The notes: a model not told the origin generated them from the sequence alone. 64,000 nt of DNA from Rhizobium sp. 32-5/1 (GCF_029537235.1 NZ_CP120639.1:1022622-1086621), one strand, 5' to 3'. Shown: positions 19,443-28,770, numbered from the stretch's first letter. A program made the numbers and translations.

Positions 19443-20360
19443 ATGCAGGCAGTATTGATCGGTCAGGCATATCAGGCGGAAAGCGCAACAGAGGCGGAGC
19501 GAAAGCGGCATTGGGACCTATTCCGCACGAGCATCGTCGCGTTCCGGCTACGAACACGAAAGCTGGCGGTTGAACCGCATACCGGCGGCTTCAGCCTCAA
19601 AACCGTCTTCTCTGGCTTGGAAGCTTACGAGTTGAACGACAGGGCAGCGTCGGTCGTGCCTGGCGAAGTTTTGCTGGTGAGGCAGAACGAAGTCTACAGC
19701 AGCTCGATCGCCACGGCGGTCGAGACCGACAGCTTTTCGCTGTTCTTTCCATTCGAGTTCTACAGGCAAGAGATCGCCGAAGGGCGAAGTGAGCCCCTCC
19801 GCAGATTTCTGGACAGTGCAGCATCGAGCGTGAGCCTGCCTGTCAATTCGAAGTTCTCGGCATTGCTGCGCAGGGTTGCCACGCAACTGGAAGTCACCGA
19901 CTCCAAACTACTTCTCGGGGAACTCGTGGCCCAGTTGCAGATGGCGATCGGTGGCCATGTCGAAGACGTAGTGAAAAGCTACGCACGCATCAGCATGCGA
20001 ATAGGGGTTCGGAAGGCCGATCGGCTCCGCAGGCTAATGCGCGCCAGAGAGATGCTTCACGATGATCTCGGCCGCGACGTTACCTTGGCCGACCTCGCGG
20101 CGGAAGCTTGCATGTCGGAGTTCCACCTGTTGCGGTGCTTCACCGAGGCCTTTGCCGTGCCACCCTCGAGATATCTCGACCAACTACGGATGGAACGCGC
20201 TCGAGAACTTCTGGGGAGCTCTCGTCTACCGGTGAAGGTCGTGGCCGATCGGGTGGGATACACGAACTTTTCAGCATTCTGCCGTTCGTTCGGCCGCGCG
20301 ACCGGGATGACACCGCGGATGTTCCGGAACGAATATGTCAACACGTTGTGCGAGGAATGA
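19443..20360 (+). CDS. AraC-family transcriptional regulator
   Basis: 305 residues. An N-terminal AraC-type sensing domain (about 40-175; VVPGEVLLVRQNEVY) precedes two helix-turn-helix motifs (about 205-300): LADLAAEACMSEFHLLRCFT and VKVVADRVGYTNFSAFCRSF with GMTPRMFR. GGAGGCACGG precedes the ATG. It ends 2 bp before a four-helix membrane protein, which it probably controls or shares a transcript with. Confidence 0.92.
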   Translation: MQAVLIGQAYQAESATEAERKRHWDLFRTSIVAFRLRTRKLAVEPHTGGFSLKTVFSGLEAYELNDRAASVVPGEVLLVRQNEVYSSSIATAVETDSFSLFFPFEFYRQEIAEGRSEPLRRFLDSAASSVSLPVNSKFSALLRRVATQLEVTDSKLLLGELVAQLQMAIGGHVEDVVKSYARISMRIGVRKADRLRRLMRAREMLHDDLGRDVTLADLAAEACMSEFHLLRCFTEAFAVPPSRYLDQLRMERARELLGSSRLPVKVVADRVGYTNFSAFCRSFGRATGMTPRMFRNEYVNTLCEE

Positions 20361-20362
20361 AG

Positions 20363-20731
20363 ATGAACGTCATCCGCTATGTCATGTGCGCTCTGCTGGC
20401 TCTCGGCGCGCTCGGCCATCTCTATGGCACCTTCAGCGGCTATCCGTTAGGCTCAGAAGTCTTCGTCTGGTCTTTATCGGCAACTGCCTTCACGCTCGCC
20501 GTCGTCACATTCAATCTGATGGCCTGCTCGGGTGACAGATTTCCAGTTGTGGCAGCTATGGTCTCTGCAGCGGTATGGGCAGCCTTGGCACTCGGCTTCG
20601 GCTCAGCGGTGGGCAACATCTTTGATCCCCGCGCGGTTATACACGCAGTGCCGTCAATCATGCTCGCTACTTTGGACGCAAAATCGTTATGGGATTCGTC
20701 ACACAGGAGCAAACGTTTGAGCCGAGTTTAG
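20363..20731 (+). CDS. Small integral membrane protein
   Basis: 122 residues with four predicted membrane helices (YVMCALLALGALGHLYGTF; VWSLSATAFTLAVVTFNLM; FPVVAAMVSAAVWAALALGF; ALIHAVPSIMLA-like region near the end). The start at 20363 is two bases after the AraC stop, with GAGGAATGAAG acting as ribosome binding site. No family recognised. Confidence 0.75.
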   Translation: MNVIRYVMCALLALGALGHLYGTFSGYPLGSEVFVWSLSATAFTLAVVTFNLMACSGDRFPVVAAMVSAAVWAALALGFGSAVGNIFDPRAVIHAVPSIMLATLDAKSLWDSSHRSKRLSRV

Positions 20732-21098
20732 GCGCAGAACGGCAGTAATGCGCCCCCGTGTCCGTTGAGAGGCGGTACACGCCTTTGCCCAAAAGCTGCC
20801 TTTGATTGAGCTTGATGCTACCTCCGGGGCTGACACAAGAGGTGGCCGCTGCCCAATGAGCGACATCGTCACAAACATCGCGGAGGAGCCGCCGAAGTCG
20901 AGCGCCGCTCATGATACAACCGTTACCGTGGGGCTCATGGGACGGTGTCCAGGACGCCGAGGAAAAGCATGCGCCTGCGAACCGGCATTCCTCCTTGGGT
21001 GTTGAAGTCCTATGAGTTCAAGAAACGTGTGCTGGCAGCCCGACGCATTGCGACACCTGTTCGTTTCGGCATACTCAACAGTGGCAAAGCGTCCTCGC
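20732..21098. other. Intergenic region, no supported gene
   Basis: 367 bases between convergent genes. Open frames are short and without motifs, and no strong terminator hairpin was found. Confidence 0.4.
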
Positions 21099-21449
21099 TC
21101 AAGCGGATCTTGTCTTGTGCAGTAAGCCCCACATTCCCACGGCATTTAAGACGGGGATTAGCGTGCGGCCGTAATCCGTATAGTCATATTTGACGAATTC
21201 GACCGATCCTTCTTTGTAAGGCGTCCGCGAGAGTAGTCCATCGCGCTGCAAGGCACGCAGATTTTCCTGCAGAACCTTTTCTGAGATCCCCACGATGCGG
21301 TGTAGTTCACCGAATGTGGCCGCTCCGTTGCGCAAGTGCCACAGAATACGTGGCTTCCATTTGCCACCGATCGCTCGAATCGTGTCCATGACAGGGCAAT
21401 CTTGCATCTTATCGAGTTCCACGGATGTTTCCCATTTTCGATCCGCCAC
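21099..21449 (-). CDS. HxlR-family transcriptional regulator
   Basis: 116 residues, a single winged helix-turn-helix of the HxlR/MarR type: DCPVMDTIRAIGGKWKPRIL, FGELHRIVGISEKVLQENLR, GLLSRTPYKEGSVEFVKYD. The Cys in DCPV near the N-terminus is the redox-sensitive position in several HxlR members. The start is a GTG at 21449 with only a weak ribosome binding site. Divergent from the monooxygenase-type gene at 21561, with a palindrome between them. Confidence 0.92.
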   Translation of the reverse strand: MADRKWETSVELDKMQDCPVMDTIRAIGGKWKPRILWHLRNGAATFGELHRIVGISEKVLQENLRALQRDGLLSRTPYKEGSVEFVKYDYTDYGRTLIPVLNAVGMWGLLHKTRSA

Positions 21450-21486
21450 AGGCAGAAAGGTATTGAGGTGTCAGTAGTTGTACACT

Positions 21487-21504
21487 GCTTACCTTGAGGT
21501 AAGC
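21487..21504. promoter_or_regulatory. Palindromic operator, probably HxlR
   Basis: GCTTACC-TTGA-GGTAAGC is a perfect 7-bp inverted repeat with a 4-base centre, in the 111-bp gap between the divergent HxlR and monooxygenase genes. Its size fits the dimeric HxlR binding mode, and its position could control both promoters. Confidence 0.6.
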
Positions 21505-21560
21505 CATTGCGGGGACTGGAGAATTGTTCATCATGATGGCGAGTTAACTGAGGAAATTCT

Positions 21561-21866
21561 ATGATAGTCGAATACGTACGTTATGAGATGACAGAATATA
21601 CCCCAGAGAAGCTGATTGAAGCCTATGGTGCTGCAATAGAGCATCTGCGTGCCGCGCCACAGTGTTTGGGATATGATCTCACCCGCTGCGTGGAAGAACC
21701 GCTCAGTTTGATCTTGCGAATCCAATGGACATCGAGGGAAGACCATCTCGAAGGCTTTCGCAAAGGTCCTCACTTCCCGCAATTCTTGGCTCTGATCCGT
21801 CCCTTTGTGGGTGAAATCACCGAGATGCGGCACTACGCACATCTCGACATCCAGTGGCAACGCTAG
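21561..21866 (+). CDS. ABM-type monooxygenase/dimeric alpha-beta barrel protein
   Basis: 101 residues, the size of the antibiotic-biosynthesis-monooxygenase (ABM) family. Motifs: MIVEYVRYEMTEYTPEKLIE, CLGYDLTRCVEEPLSLILRI and WTSREDHLEGFRKGPHFPQF, the last being the usual helix of this fold. Family members act as cofactor-free quinol oxygenases or haem-degrading enzymes; the substrate here is unknown. GAGGAAATTCT precedes the ATG. The HxlR partner suggests induction by a quinone or electrophile (inference). Confidence 0.75.
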   Translation: MIVEYVRYEMTEYTPEKLIEAYGAAIEHLRAAPQCLGYDLTRCVEEPLSLILRIQWTSREDHLEGFRKGPHFPQFLALIRPFVGEITEMRHYAHLDIQWQR

Positions 21867-21968
21867 GACGCTATCGACCACACCACCCGCGCAGCGCTGA
21901 CCGCGCGCGGGGCGGACTGTTGCTGAAGGTGCCGCGGCCGAAGAACAAGACACCCTCATCTCATAAGC

Positions 21969-22811
21969 CTAGCCGGCCGTGCTCGATACGGCCGCAGCCA
22001 GCGCCCTGATCGCCGAGGCATGGGCTGGCGTTCGGGCGCGGGAAAGAAGGACGATGTCTGAAGATGGCAGCGGCGGCAACCCTAGCTCGGCGCCGCGGTC
22101 GGGCAGACCGCGAGCGCAGATGTCGCCCATTGGCGCGACACCCGCGCCTGCAAGAATTCCGTCATGGAGGGCCGCGCAGCTTCCGGCGGTGAAGGCGTCG
22201 CGCCACTCTACGCCGGCCATTCGAAGCTCCGCTATAGCGAGCTCCCGGACTCCGCATCCGGATCCCAGGGACACCAGGGAGATGGCGCTGTTCGAGCGCG
22301 GCCGCCAATCCGGGGACGCCCGCCAACCGAGCCTGTCGGTGCGCAGAATCTCGCCGTCGGAAGAACCGCTGTTGCGCCGGATGATGGCGGCGTCGGCCTT
22401 TCCTGATACGAAGGTCTCCCGGACGTGCGGGGAGAAGCCGACGCTCACTTCGATGACCGCATTGGCGGGAAGCGCCAAACGCATGGCCCGAATTGCTGGC
22501 GACAAGCGACTTCCGATCGCGTGGTCACTGACAGCAAGGGAGAAATTCAGGGGTGTTTCGTCGTCGAAGGTCACCGCTTCCTGGTACTTGGCCAGCAGCT
22601 CTCGCGCTTTCGGCAGGAAGACCTCCCCGTCTTCTGTCAACCGCATGTGCCGCGGCGTACGGTCGATGAGACGCCTGCCCACCCGCTGCTCCAGCGTCTT
22701 CAGTTTCTGGCTGACAATGGGCTGAACGGTTCCTGCTGCCTCGGCTGCCTTCGTCATGCTGCCGAGTTCGACGGTAAGAATGAACAGGCGGATGCCCTCA
22801 AGATCGATCAT
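21969..22811 (-). CDS. LysR-family transcriptional regulator
   Basis: 280 residues. N-terminal winged helix (about 1-60: IRLFILTVELGSMTKAAEAA, VSQKLKTLEQRVGRRLIDRT) followed by a LysR effector-binding domain. Divergent from the tautomerase at 22900 with an 88-bp gap, the classic arrangement for control of a neighbouring gene; tautomerase and EamA transporter are its likely targets. Confidence 0.92.
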   Translation of the reverse strand: MIDLEGIRLFILTVELGSMTKAAEAAGTVQPIVSQKLKTLEQRVGRRLIDRTPRHMRLTEDGEVFLPKARELLAKYQEAVTFDDETPLNFSLAVSDHAIGSRLSPAIRAMRLALPANAVIEVSVGFSPHVRETFVSGKADAAIIRRNSGSSDGEILRTDRLGWRASPDWRPRSNSAISLVSLGSGCGVRELAIAELRMAGVEWRDAFTAGSCAALHDGILAGAGVAPMGDICARGLPDRGAELGLPPLPSSDIVLLSRARTPAHASAIRALAAAVSSTAG

Positions 22812-22899
22812 ATAAAATCACTATGGCTGGAATATCGAAGCGCATCTTCTCATTATGATGAAAGTTGCGCAAGGTCCTGTGGCAACAAGGAGATGCCCC

Positions 22900-23301
22900 A
22901 TGCCCATGATCAAAGCCCGCTACACGAAACCCCGAGACGGACGCGATCCGAAACAGGATGTCGCAGCTCTGCTGTCTCGCCTTACGGCCGAAATCCTACA
23001 TAAGGATCAGGGTGTCACGGCGGTCCTGGTGGAGAGCGCCGAAGCTGGTGATTGGATCGTTGCCGGTTCGAGTGTCGCCGACCAGAAGATCGGAACGTTT
23101 TATGTCGAGGTCTCGATCACTGAGCGCACGAACATCAAGGACGAAACGACCGAATGGGTCCGGCGCGTCTATGATGGGATGAACGCGCTGGTCGGTCCGG
23201 CGCACGAGGCAAGCTATGTCTTGGTCCACGCCGTCGACGGCGATGCCTATGGCTATGGCGGGCTGACCCAGAATCAGCGATGGGCGCGCAAGCACATGTA
23301 G
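22900..23301 (+). CDS. Tautomerase-superfamily protein (4-oxalocrotonate tautomerase-like)
   Basis: 133 residues beginning MPMIKARYTKP, so after Met removal the N-terminal Pro is the catalytic base of the superfamily. Later segments (IGTFYVEVSITERTNIKDE; NALVGPAHEASYVLVHAVDG) match tautomerase repeat structure. The start at 22900 is preferred over 22855 because AAGGAG lies 7 bp upstream and it exposes Pro1. Transcribed with the EamA gene 44 bp downstream, under the divergent LysR. Substrate unknown; probably a keto-enol metabolite. Confidence 0.8.
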   Translation: MPMIKARYTKPRDGRDPKQDVAALLSRLTAEILHKDQGVTAVLVESAEAGDWIVAGSSVADQKIGTFYVEVSITERTNIKDETTEWVRRVYDGMNALVGPAHEASYVLVHAVDGDAYGYGGLTQNQRWARKHM

Positions 23302-23345
23302 CGTCGGCGACCGGATAAAGCGGGTCGCGGGATAAGGAGGACGAG

Positions 23346-24237
23346 ATGCCGATATATGAATTGGCGGCCATTGGTGCCGCGACCTGCTGGGCGCTGACAG
23401 GACTCCTGTCGACAGGCCCGGCGGGATATCTCGGAGCTTTGGCCTTCAACCGGACGCGGCAGCTCTTCGTCGCCCTCCTGCTCGGCCTGTACGTCCTCGC
23501 GTCGGGGACATGGCAGGAACTGCGGCCTGAGGTACTGTGGCCCCTACTCCTGTCCGGCTTCATCGGCATCTTTGTGGGCGACACGCTTTTGTTCACCTGC
23601 CTGAACCGGCTGGGGCCGCGCCGCTCGGGAATCCTGTTCGCGCTCAATGCCCCGATCGCCGCACTGCTCGGATGGTTGGTGCTCGGCGAACAGCTTTCCG
23701 GTGCCGCCGTGATCGGCATAGGCCTGGCGCTCTGCGGCGTTCTGCTCGCAATCCTCTTCGGCAAGCGCAAGGCGCAGCTGCACCAATGGGAGATTGTAAA
23801 GGGACCCCTTTGGCTTGGCGTCCTGGCTGGGTTACTGGCCGCGCTCAGCCAGGCGATCGGCTCACTGATCGCGAGGCCCGTCATGGCGAGCGGGATCGAT
23901 CCGCTGGCCGCCTCCATGCTGCGTGTTGCGGTTGGCGCCTTCTGCCTGACCGCGCTCACCCGGCTGCCCATCGAGGGGTTAGGCCGAAGGGCGGACTAAC
24001 GAAGAGCGTGTTTCTCCAGACCGCTATGACAGGTATCATCGCCCTGGCCTTCGGTATGACGCTTTTCTCTTCGCGCTTTCCGGCGGAAAGGTCGGCATTG
24101 TCTCTACGTTGTCTGCGACAACACCTGTGATCATCCTTCCGATGCTCTGGCTGAAAACCCGGGAAGTACCTGCACCTGGTGCATGGGCCGGAGCCGCACT
24201 TGTGGTGGCGGGAATGGCGTTGATCTTTTGGAGATAG
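23346..24237 (+). pseudogene. EamA/DMT-superfamily transporter, two frameshifts
   Basis: Ten-helix drug/metabolite transporter of about 297 residues. The first frame gives two-thirds (WPLLLSGFIGIFVGDTLLFT, AALLGWLVLGEQLSGAAVIG); the second and third give TKSVFLQTAMTGIIALAFGM and GKVGIVSTLSATTPVIILPM, then ALVVAGMALIFWR. Breaks lie near 23984 (GGCC) and 24066 (TTTT region); one base added at each restores the duplicated EamA repeats. AAGGAGG precedes the ATG. It likely exports a small metabolite linked to the tautomerase upstream. Confidence 0.82.
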
Positions 24238-24384
24238 GCGACAAGCTCAGACTTGGCCCTCCCGTTCAGACTCGTCAGGAGCCGCCGGTCAGCAAGGCGC
24301 CGTCCTGTCGGTCAACGAGTGCCGCAATCCGCACCCGAGCTTCTGCAAGATAAATGAGGGCGGACTCAAGAATGCAGTCACATC

Positions 24385-25308
24385 CTACGGAAGGAAAACG
24401 CGTCCCTTGCTCAAGTCTGTGGCTTTCCTTGCCTCCGCGACCAGCCAGTCGACAAAGTGACTCACGTCCGGTCGTTCACGTTTCGATTCCGTGCACAGGC
24501 AGTAATAGTTTTGAAGCGCCGGTACTGTGAGGGCCAAAGGTTGGACCAGGCGTCCTTCGTCAAGATCGCGCGCGGATATGATCTCGTCACTCAACGCAAC
24601 GCCGTATCCATCGCGGGCAGCTTGCAGCACGATCCCGAAGTCGTCGAAATACACCTCGGAATGGCCAATCTGGGTAACGCCTGCTGCTGACTGATAGATC
24701 TTCCATTGAGAACCGTCGTCCTCGTGCAGAAGGCGATGATGGGCAAGATCTCCGATTTGTCGGATCGCGTGCGGGCCACGCAACAATTGCGGACTGCATA
24801 CCGGTGTCATGTGAATGCCGTGAAGCAGTTGCCACCAGAAACCCGACCATGGCGGCGCCCCGTAGACAACCGCAATGTCTGCCTTTCGCCAGTTCACATC
24901 ACTGGAACGGCTGGCAGTTATGACATTCAGGGTGATGTTTCGGTTCTCCGACATGAACTCGAACAGGCGGGTGGCCAGCCAGGCAACTCCGTGCACCTGT
25001 GGAATGGAGATCGTCAGCGTACTTTTGCCTGCGTCATTTGATCTTTGTGCGGCAACTTCCTGAACACCGGTCGTTAATGCATTCATTGCCCGGCGGGCGG
25101 AGCGTTGCAGGATGGCGCCATATTCCGTCAGCACGAGTTGTCGACCACGCTTTTCGAACAGTGGGACATCAAGAACGTCCTGAAGGGTGCGAAGCTGCTG
25201 GCTGACCGCGCCGGTCGTTACATGCAATTCCGCGGCTGCCGCACCAAGGTGACCAAGCCGGGCGACGCTTTCGAAGGCGCGCAGTGCGTTCAGCGGTGGC
25301 AAAGCCAT
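24385..25308 (-). CDS. LysR-family regulator (GcvA-like)
   Basis: 307 residues. Begins LPPLNALRAFESVARLGHLG, the usual GcvA-group start, with VTTGAVSQQLRTLQDVLDVP as the recognition region, and an effector domain ending LVAEARK. AAGGAGACAAGCGA precedes the ATG. Divergent from the ABC importer at 25469, with a perfect palindrome in the gap, so it probably controls that importer and the enzyme at 27803. Confidence 0.93.
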   Translation of the reverse strand: MALPPLNALRAFESVARLGHLGAAAAELHVTTGAVSQQLRTLQDVLDVPLFEKRGRQLVLTEYGAILQRSARRAMNALTTGVQEVAAQRSNDAGKSTLTISIPQVHGVAWLATRLFEFMSENRNITLNVITASRSSDVNWRKADIAVVYGAPPWSGFWWQLLHGIHMTPVCSPQLLRGPHAIRQIGDLAHHRLLHEDDGSQWKIYQSAAGVTQIGHSEVYFDDFGIVLQAARDGYGVALSDEIISARDLDEGRLVQPLALTVPALQNYYCLCTESKRERPDVSHFVDWLVAEARKATDLSKGRVFLP

Positions 25309-25370
25309 TCGCTTGTCTCCTTTTGCACTAAGTTCATTTGCAGTCCAACATTCGTTTAGTTTTTCTGCCT

Positions 25371-25387
25371 ATTTTATCTCATAAAAT
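25371..25387. promoter_or_regulatory. LysR-type palindromic operator
   Basis: ATTTTAT-CTC-ATAAAAT is a perfect 17-bp palindrome of the T-N11-A class recognised by LysR proteins, 63 bp from the LysR start and 82 bp from the importer start. A probable recognition site for the adjacent regulator. Confidence 0.65.
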
Positions 25388-25468
25388 TTAGATTGTCTGC
25401 CTAATTGTTCCATGTTGCTATGAGCAGAGGATCTCAAAAGAGATCCCAATAAAAGAGGGAACGTAGAC

Positions 25469-26296
25469 ATGAATAAGCGACTGACATGGGCGACCAGATT
25501 GTTCTCCGGCAGCCTCGTTGCTCTGGTAGCAGCAGGGCAAGCCCAGGCGGATGGGGCTCAACCGGACTTTGCCTCGAGCGGAACGCTCAAGGTTTGCACA
25601 GCCGGCGATTTCCCGCCGATGCAATATTACAAGAACCCCGGTGACACGGATCTCGTCGGCTTTGAGATCGATGTCGTCGATGCTATCGCCAAACAGTGGG
25701 GCGCGAAGGCTGAATTTGTTGTGGGCGATTTCAAGGGGCTGCTGCCCTCTCTCGATAGTGGCCGTTGCGATCTGGTCGCAAGCGGTATCATGATCACGCC
25801 GGCCCGCCTCGAGAAGTACGATGGCGTACCCTATTTCGGGTCGCATGTGGTTCTGCTCGTTCCCAAAACAGATGAGATCTCCAAAACGCCGGACGATATG
25901 AACGGCAAGGTCATGGCGATCGAGGCCGGCACGACCTATGAAAAAACGATGGCCGACCTTAATGCCAGGTTCGCCAAGGACGGCAAGCCAGAGGCCGTTA
26001 TCCAAACCTATCCGTCCGCGTCGGGCGTCATCGAACAGATACTTGTCGGCCGGGCTGCAGGCACGGTTACGCAGGATACCACTGCCGCGTTCCGCATGCT
26101 GCAGATGCCCGACAGGCTGAAGATCGCCTATACGTATGACGAGAGCGAAACCTACGGCATCTACATGCGCAAAAGCACCGGTGATCGAAAGCTCGTCAAG
26201 GACGCAATCGAGGCGCTGCAGGCAAGCGGGGAAATGAAAACCTTGCTTGTCAAATGGGGCTTGCCGGAAACATCGACGGATGTCGCTCACGACTAG
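25469..26296 (+). CDS. Amino-acid-type ABC transporter substrate-binding protein
   Basis: 275 residues, SBP_bac_3 family. Signal peptide about residues 1-28 (LVALVAAGQAQADG), then LKVCTAGDFPPMQYYKNPGD, LVGFEIDVVDAIAKQWGAKA and CDLVASGIMITPARLEKYDG, the ligand-cleft motifs of polar amino acid binders. Periplasmic receptor for the importer encoded downstream. AGAGGGAACGTAGAC precedes the ATG. The true ligand is not shown; amino acids and opines share this family. Confidence 0.93.
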   Translation: MNKRLTWATRLFSGSLVALVAAGQAQADGAQPDFASSGTLKVCTAGDFPPMQYYKNPGDTDLVGFEIDVVDAIAKQWGAKAEFVVGDFKGLLPSLDSGRCDLVASGIMITPARLEKYDGVPYFGSHVVLLVPKTDEISKTPDDMNGKVMAIEAGTTYEKTMADLNARFAKDGKPEAVIQTYPSASGVIEQILVGRAAGTVTQDTTAAFRMLQMPDRLKIAYTYDESETYGIYMRKSTGDRKLVKDAIEALQASGEMKTLLVKWGLPETSTDVAHD

Positions 26297-26307
26297 GGGG
26301 CGGTGCA

Positions 26308-26985
26308 ATGTTCGATTTTAACCTCTTCCTCTCCGCCCTATTCGGCTGGCCCCTTGCGAAAGGGGCTATGCTGACGGTCGTGCTCTCCCTGCTGGTCATG
26401 AGCGTTTCGCTGGTGCTGGGGATGGCGTTCGGTTCCGCTGCCGGCTCCAAAAACAAGCTGTTGCGCTTTTTTGTTGGGGCTTACGTCTGGCTGTTCCGCG
26501 GTGCTCCGGGCCTGCTGATCCTACTCTTCGTCTGGAACGGGCTGCCGCAAATATCGCCGATTTTCCGGGCGGGCTGGTTCACGCCTTTCTTTGCGGCCTT
26601 CCTCGCCCTGACGCTCATCCAGATCGCCTATCTCTCCGAGATCCTGCGGAGCGCCTTTGATGCCGTGGGGAAAGGTCAGAAAGAGGGCGCTGCCGCACTC
26701 GGCTTGCATAAATGGCAAATCTTCCTGCTGATTACGCTGCCCCAGGCTCTGCGGATCGCCATGCCTGCATTGGTCAACGAATTCATATCGCTTTTGAAGG
26801 CGACTTCCCTTGCAACCGTAATCTCTCTCAAAGAACTGATGACGATCACGCAGTTTGCCATCGCAACGAGTTTCCGCTTCCTCGAATGGTATGGCGCGGC
26901 ACTCGTCTACTACATGGCCATGGTTTCCGTTTTGACCATTGTTCAGTCCCGCATCGAACGCGCCCTGTCGAAAGGGCATCGTTAG
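26308..26985 (+). CDS. Amino-acid-type ABC transporter permease
   Basis: 225 residues, about five membrane helices, with the EAA loop EGAAALGLHKWQIFLLITLP and the HisM-type start FLSALFGWPLAKGAMLTVVL. The start at 26308 (12 bp after the binding-protein stop, GGGGGCGG upstream) is preferred over 26254, which would overlap the upstream gene. Only one permease gene is present, so it should work as a homodimer. Confidence 0.93.
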   Translation: MFDFNLFLSALFGWPLAKGAMLTVVLSLLVMSVSLVLGMAFGSAAGSKNKLLRFFVGAYVWLFRGAPGLLILLFVWNGLPQISPIFRAGWFTPFFAAFLALTLIQIAYLSEILRSAFDAVGKGQKEGAAALGLHKWQIFLLITLPQALRIAMPALVNEFISLLKATSLATVISLKELMTITQFAIATSFRFLEWYGAALVYYMAMVSVLTIVQSRIERALSKGHR

Positions 26986-27026
26986 AACCCTTTCGTCATT
27001 CTTTTTACGCCTAACGAGGAACATCC

Positions 27027-27792
27027 ATGATCGAGAGATTCCCGTCGCCCGATGCGCAACGGCCGTCGGCCGTCGAACTATTGGACGTCAACAAGTCCTA
27101 CGGCACCTATCATGTCCTGCATGATGTCTCGCTGAAGGTCAGGCAGGGGAGCGCATTGTGATATGCGGCCCGTCAGGCTCGGGGAAATCGACACTGATCC
27201 GATTCATCAACCGTCTGGAAACACATCAAAGCGGTAGGATCATGGTCAACGGCGTTGAATTGACCGACGATACATCAAAAATCGACCATGTGCGGCGGGA
27301 TGTCGGGATGGTGTTCCAGCACTTCAATCTTTTCCCGCATCTGACCGTGCTTCAAAATTGCACGCTGGCGCAGCGCTGGGTCCGCAAGCGCTCTCAGTCG
27401 GAAGCGGTAGACGTTGCGATGGCTTTTCTGGAGCGCGTTCGTATCCCCGAAAAGGCCCATCGTTATCCCGGCGAACTTTCGGGGGGCAGCAGCAACGCGT
27501 TGCCATCGCCCGTGCGCTTTGCATGACGCCGGGCATTATGTTGTTTGACGAACCCACATCCGCGCTCGACCCGGAAATGGTCAAGGAAGTGCTGGATACA
27601 ATGGTTGGGCTCGCCGAGGACGGGATGACAATGATTTGCGTCACCCATGAAATGGGATTTGCGCGGCAAGTCGCAAGCGAGGTCGTCTTCATGGACGATG
27701 GCAGGATCATCGAGAAAGGAGCGCCCGAAACATTGTTCGGCTCGCCCTCGCACGAGCGGACAAAACGCTTCCTCAGCAATCTCCTCCATTGA
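27027..27792 (+). pseudogene. Amino-acid-type ABC transporter ATP-binding protein, two frameshifts
   Basis: Three frames give one ATPase: VELLDVNKSYGTYHVLHDVS, Walker A GPSGSGKSTLIRFINRLE, Q-loop VFQHFNLFPHL, signature LSGG(QQQ)RVAIARAL, Walker B IMLFDEPTSALDPEMV and switch His in VTHEMGFARQVA. The breaks are in the GGGG run at 27146-27149 and the GGGGGG run at 27481-27486; one extra G at each restores the family sequence exactly, including QQQ in the signature. Start at 27027 after GAGGAACATCC. Energises the importer with the genes at 25469 and 26308. Confidence 0.9.
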
Positions 27793-27802
27793 ACGGCAAA
27801 AA

Positions 27803-28523
27803 ATGACTGACCAAGCAAAGTGGTTTTGTGCAGAACAACTCACCGATACCATCCGACGCATCTGGGAGCCGCATGTGCACCGGTTTTTCAGGGCCAACTT
27901 TTTCATGTCGTCGGCAAGGATGCCGATCTGATTATCGATTTTGGAATGGGCCTCGCCCCGCTGGGTCCCTTTCTCAATATCGAGATCGGAAAGCCTGTGA
28001 TTGCGCTGGCGACACATGTCCATGCGGACCATATCGGCTCGTTCCACGAGTTCGAACATCGACTGGGCCATGCCGCCGAGGCTGACGGCTTCGCGGGGAT
28101 GGAGGATGCCGCCACACTGGCACATCTGTTTCGTGAGCTGCCCCAGGGGTGGAACAGAAGCCGGAGCCGTCCTTCGAGCAGGACAGCTACACGATACTCC
28201 CGGCTCCGCTCAGCAAGGTTCTTACCGACAAGGACACCGTCGAAATCGGCGGCCCATCCTACAAGGTCTTGCACCTGCCCGGGCATTCGCCCGGATCGAT
28301 CGGGCTGTTTGATGAAGCGTCAGGCATCTTTTTCAGCGGCGACGCGATCTATGACGGCACATTGGTCGATGATCTGCCCGGCTGCGACAAACCTGCCTAC
28401 CGGATGACCATGCGCCGGCTGCGCGATCTCGATGTTTCCATGGCCTATGGCGGCCACGGCGCGCCAATGTCGCGAGAACGCATGCGCGTGATTGCCAAAG
28501 CCTATCTCGATGCGTCAGCCTAA
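27803..28523 (+). pseudogene. Metallo-beta-lactamase-fold hydrolase, two frameshifts
   Basis: About 240 residues over three frames. Zinc motifs are complete: THVHADHIGSFHEFEH (HxHxDH), HLPGHSPGSIGLF, FFSGDAIYDGTLV and YGGHGAPMSRER. The fold hydrolyses thioesters, lactones or related bonds; the exact substrate cannot be told. Breaks occur in the T-run 27899-27903 and the G-run 28146-28149, each mended by one base. It begins 10 bp after the ABC ATPase gene, so it probably acts on the imported compound. Confidence 0.87.
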
Positions 28524-28552
28524 AGGCGGCGGTTAACCGCAGCGCAAGGGCC

Positions 28553-28770
28553 CTAGCGGCGCTTTTGCGCGTCCATGAAGTCAAACTCCATTCCCTCATC
28601 GCTGACCTTGACCAGTTCGATGATCTTGGGCTGGGGCAAGCGACTTACATCGGAAATCAGGAAAGAGCGGCGGCCAGGCTGAAAGACACCGCCACAAGAA
28701 CTATCGCCACCACTATCCTGCGGAACATCTTTCTTTTCCGGAAACTCGTCTCGTCCCACTCATAAGTCAT
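28553..28770 (-). pseudogene. Small single-helix membrane protein, frameshifted
   Basis: The start frame gives MTYEWDETSFRKRKMFRRIV followed by VAIVLVAVSFSLAAALS, a basic N-terminus with one membrane helix, then stops. One added T in the TTT (AAA on plus) at 28662-28664 continues it as FLISDVSRLPQPKIIELVKV and EGMEFDFMDAQKRR, about 72 residues in all, which is more natural. Its ATG overlaps the stop of the gene upstream by four bases (ATGA). No family recognised; third gene of the DUF982 cluster. Confidence 0.55.

Noticed and set aside
22828..22856. Possible LysR box between the LysR gene and the tautomerase
   Set aside because: Only 3-4 bp of symmetry; too weak to call, unlike the palindromes at 25371 and 31832.
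25418..26308. Open frame of 296 codons on the minus strand opposite the ABC binding-protein gene
   Set aside because: It mirrors a clear SBP_bac_3 gene, has no recognisable domain and no ribosome binding site; a GC-driven shadow.
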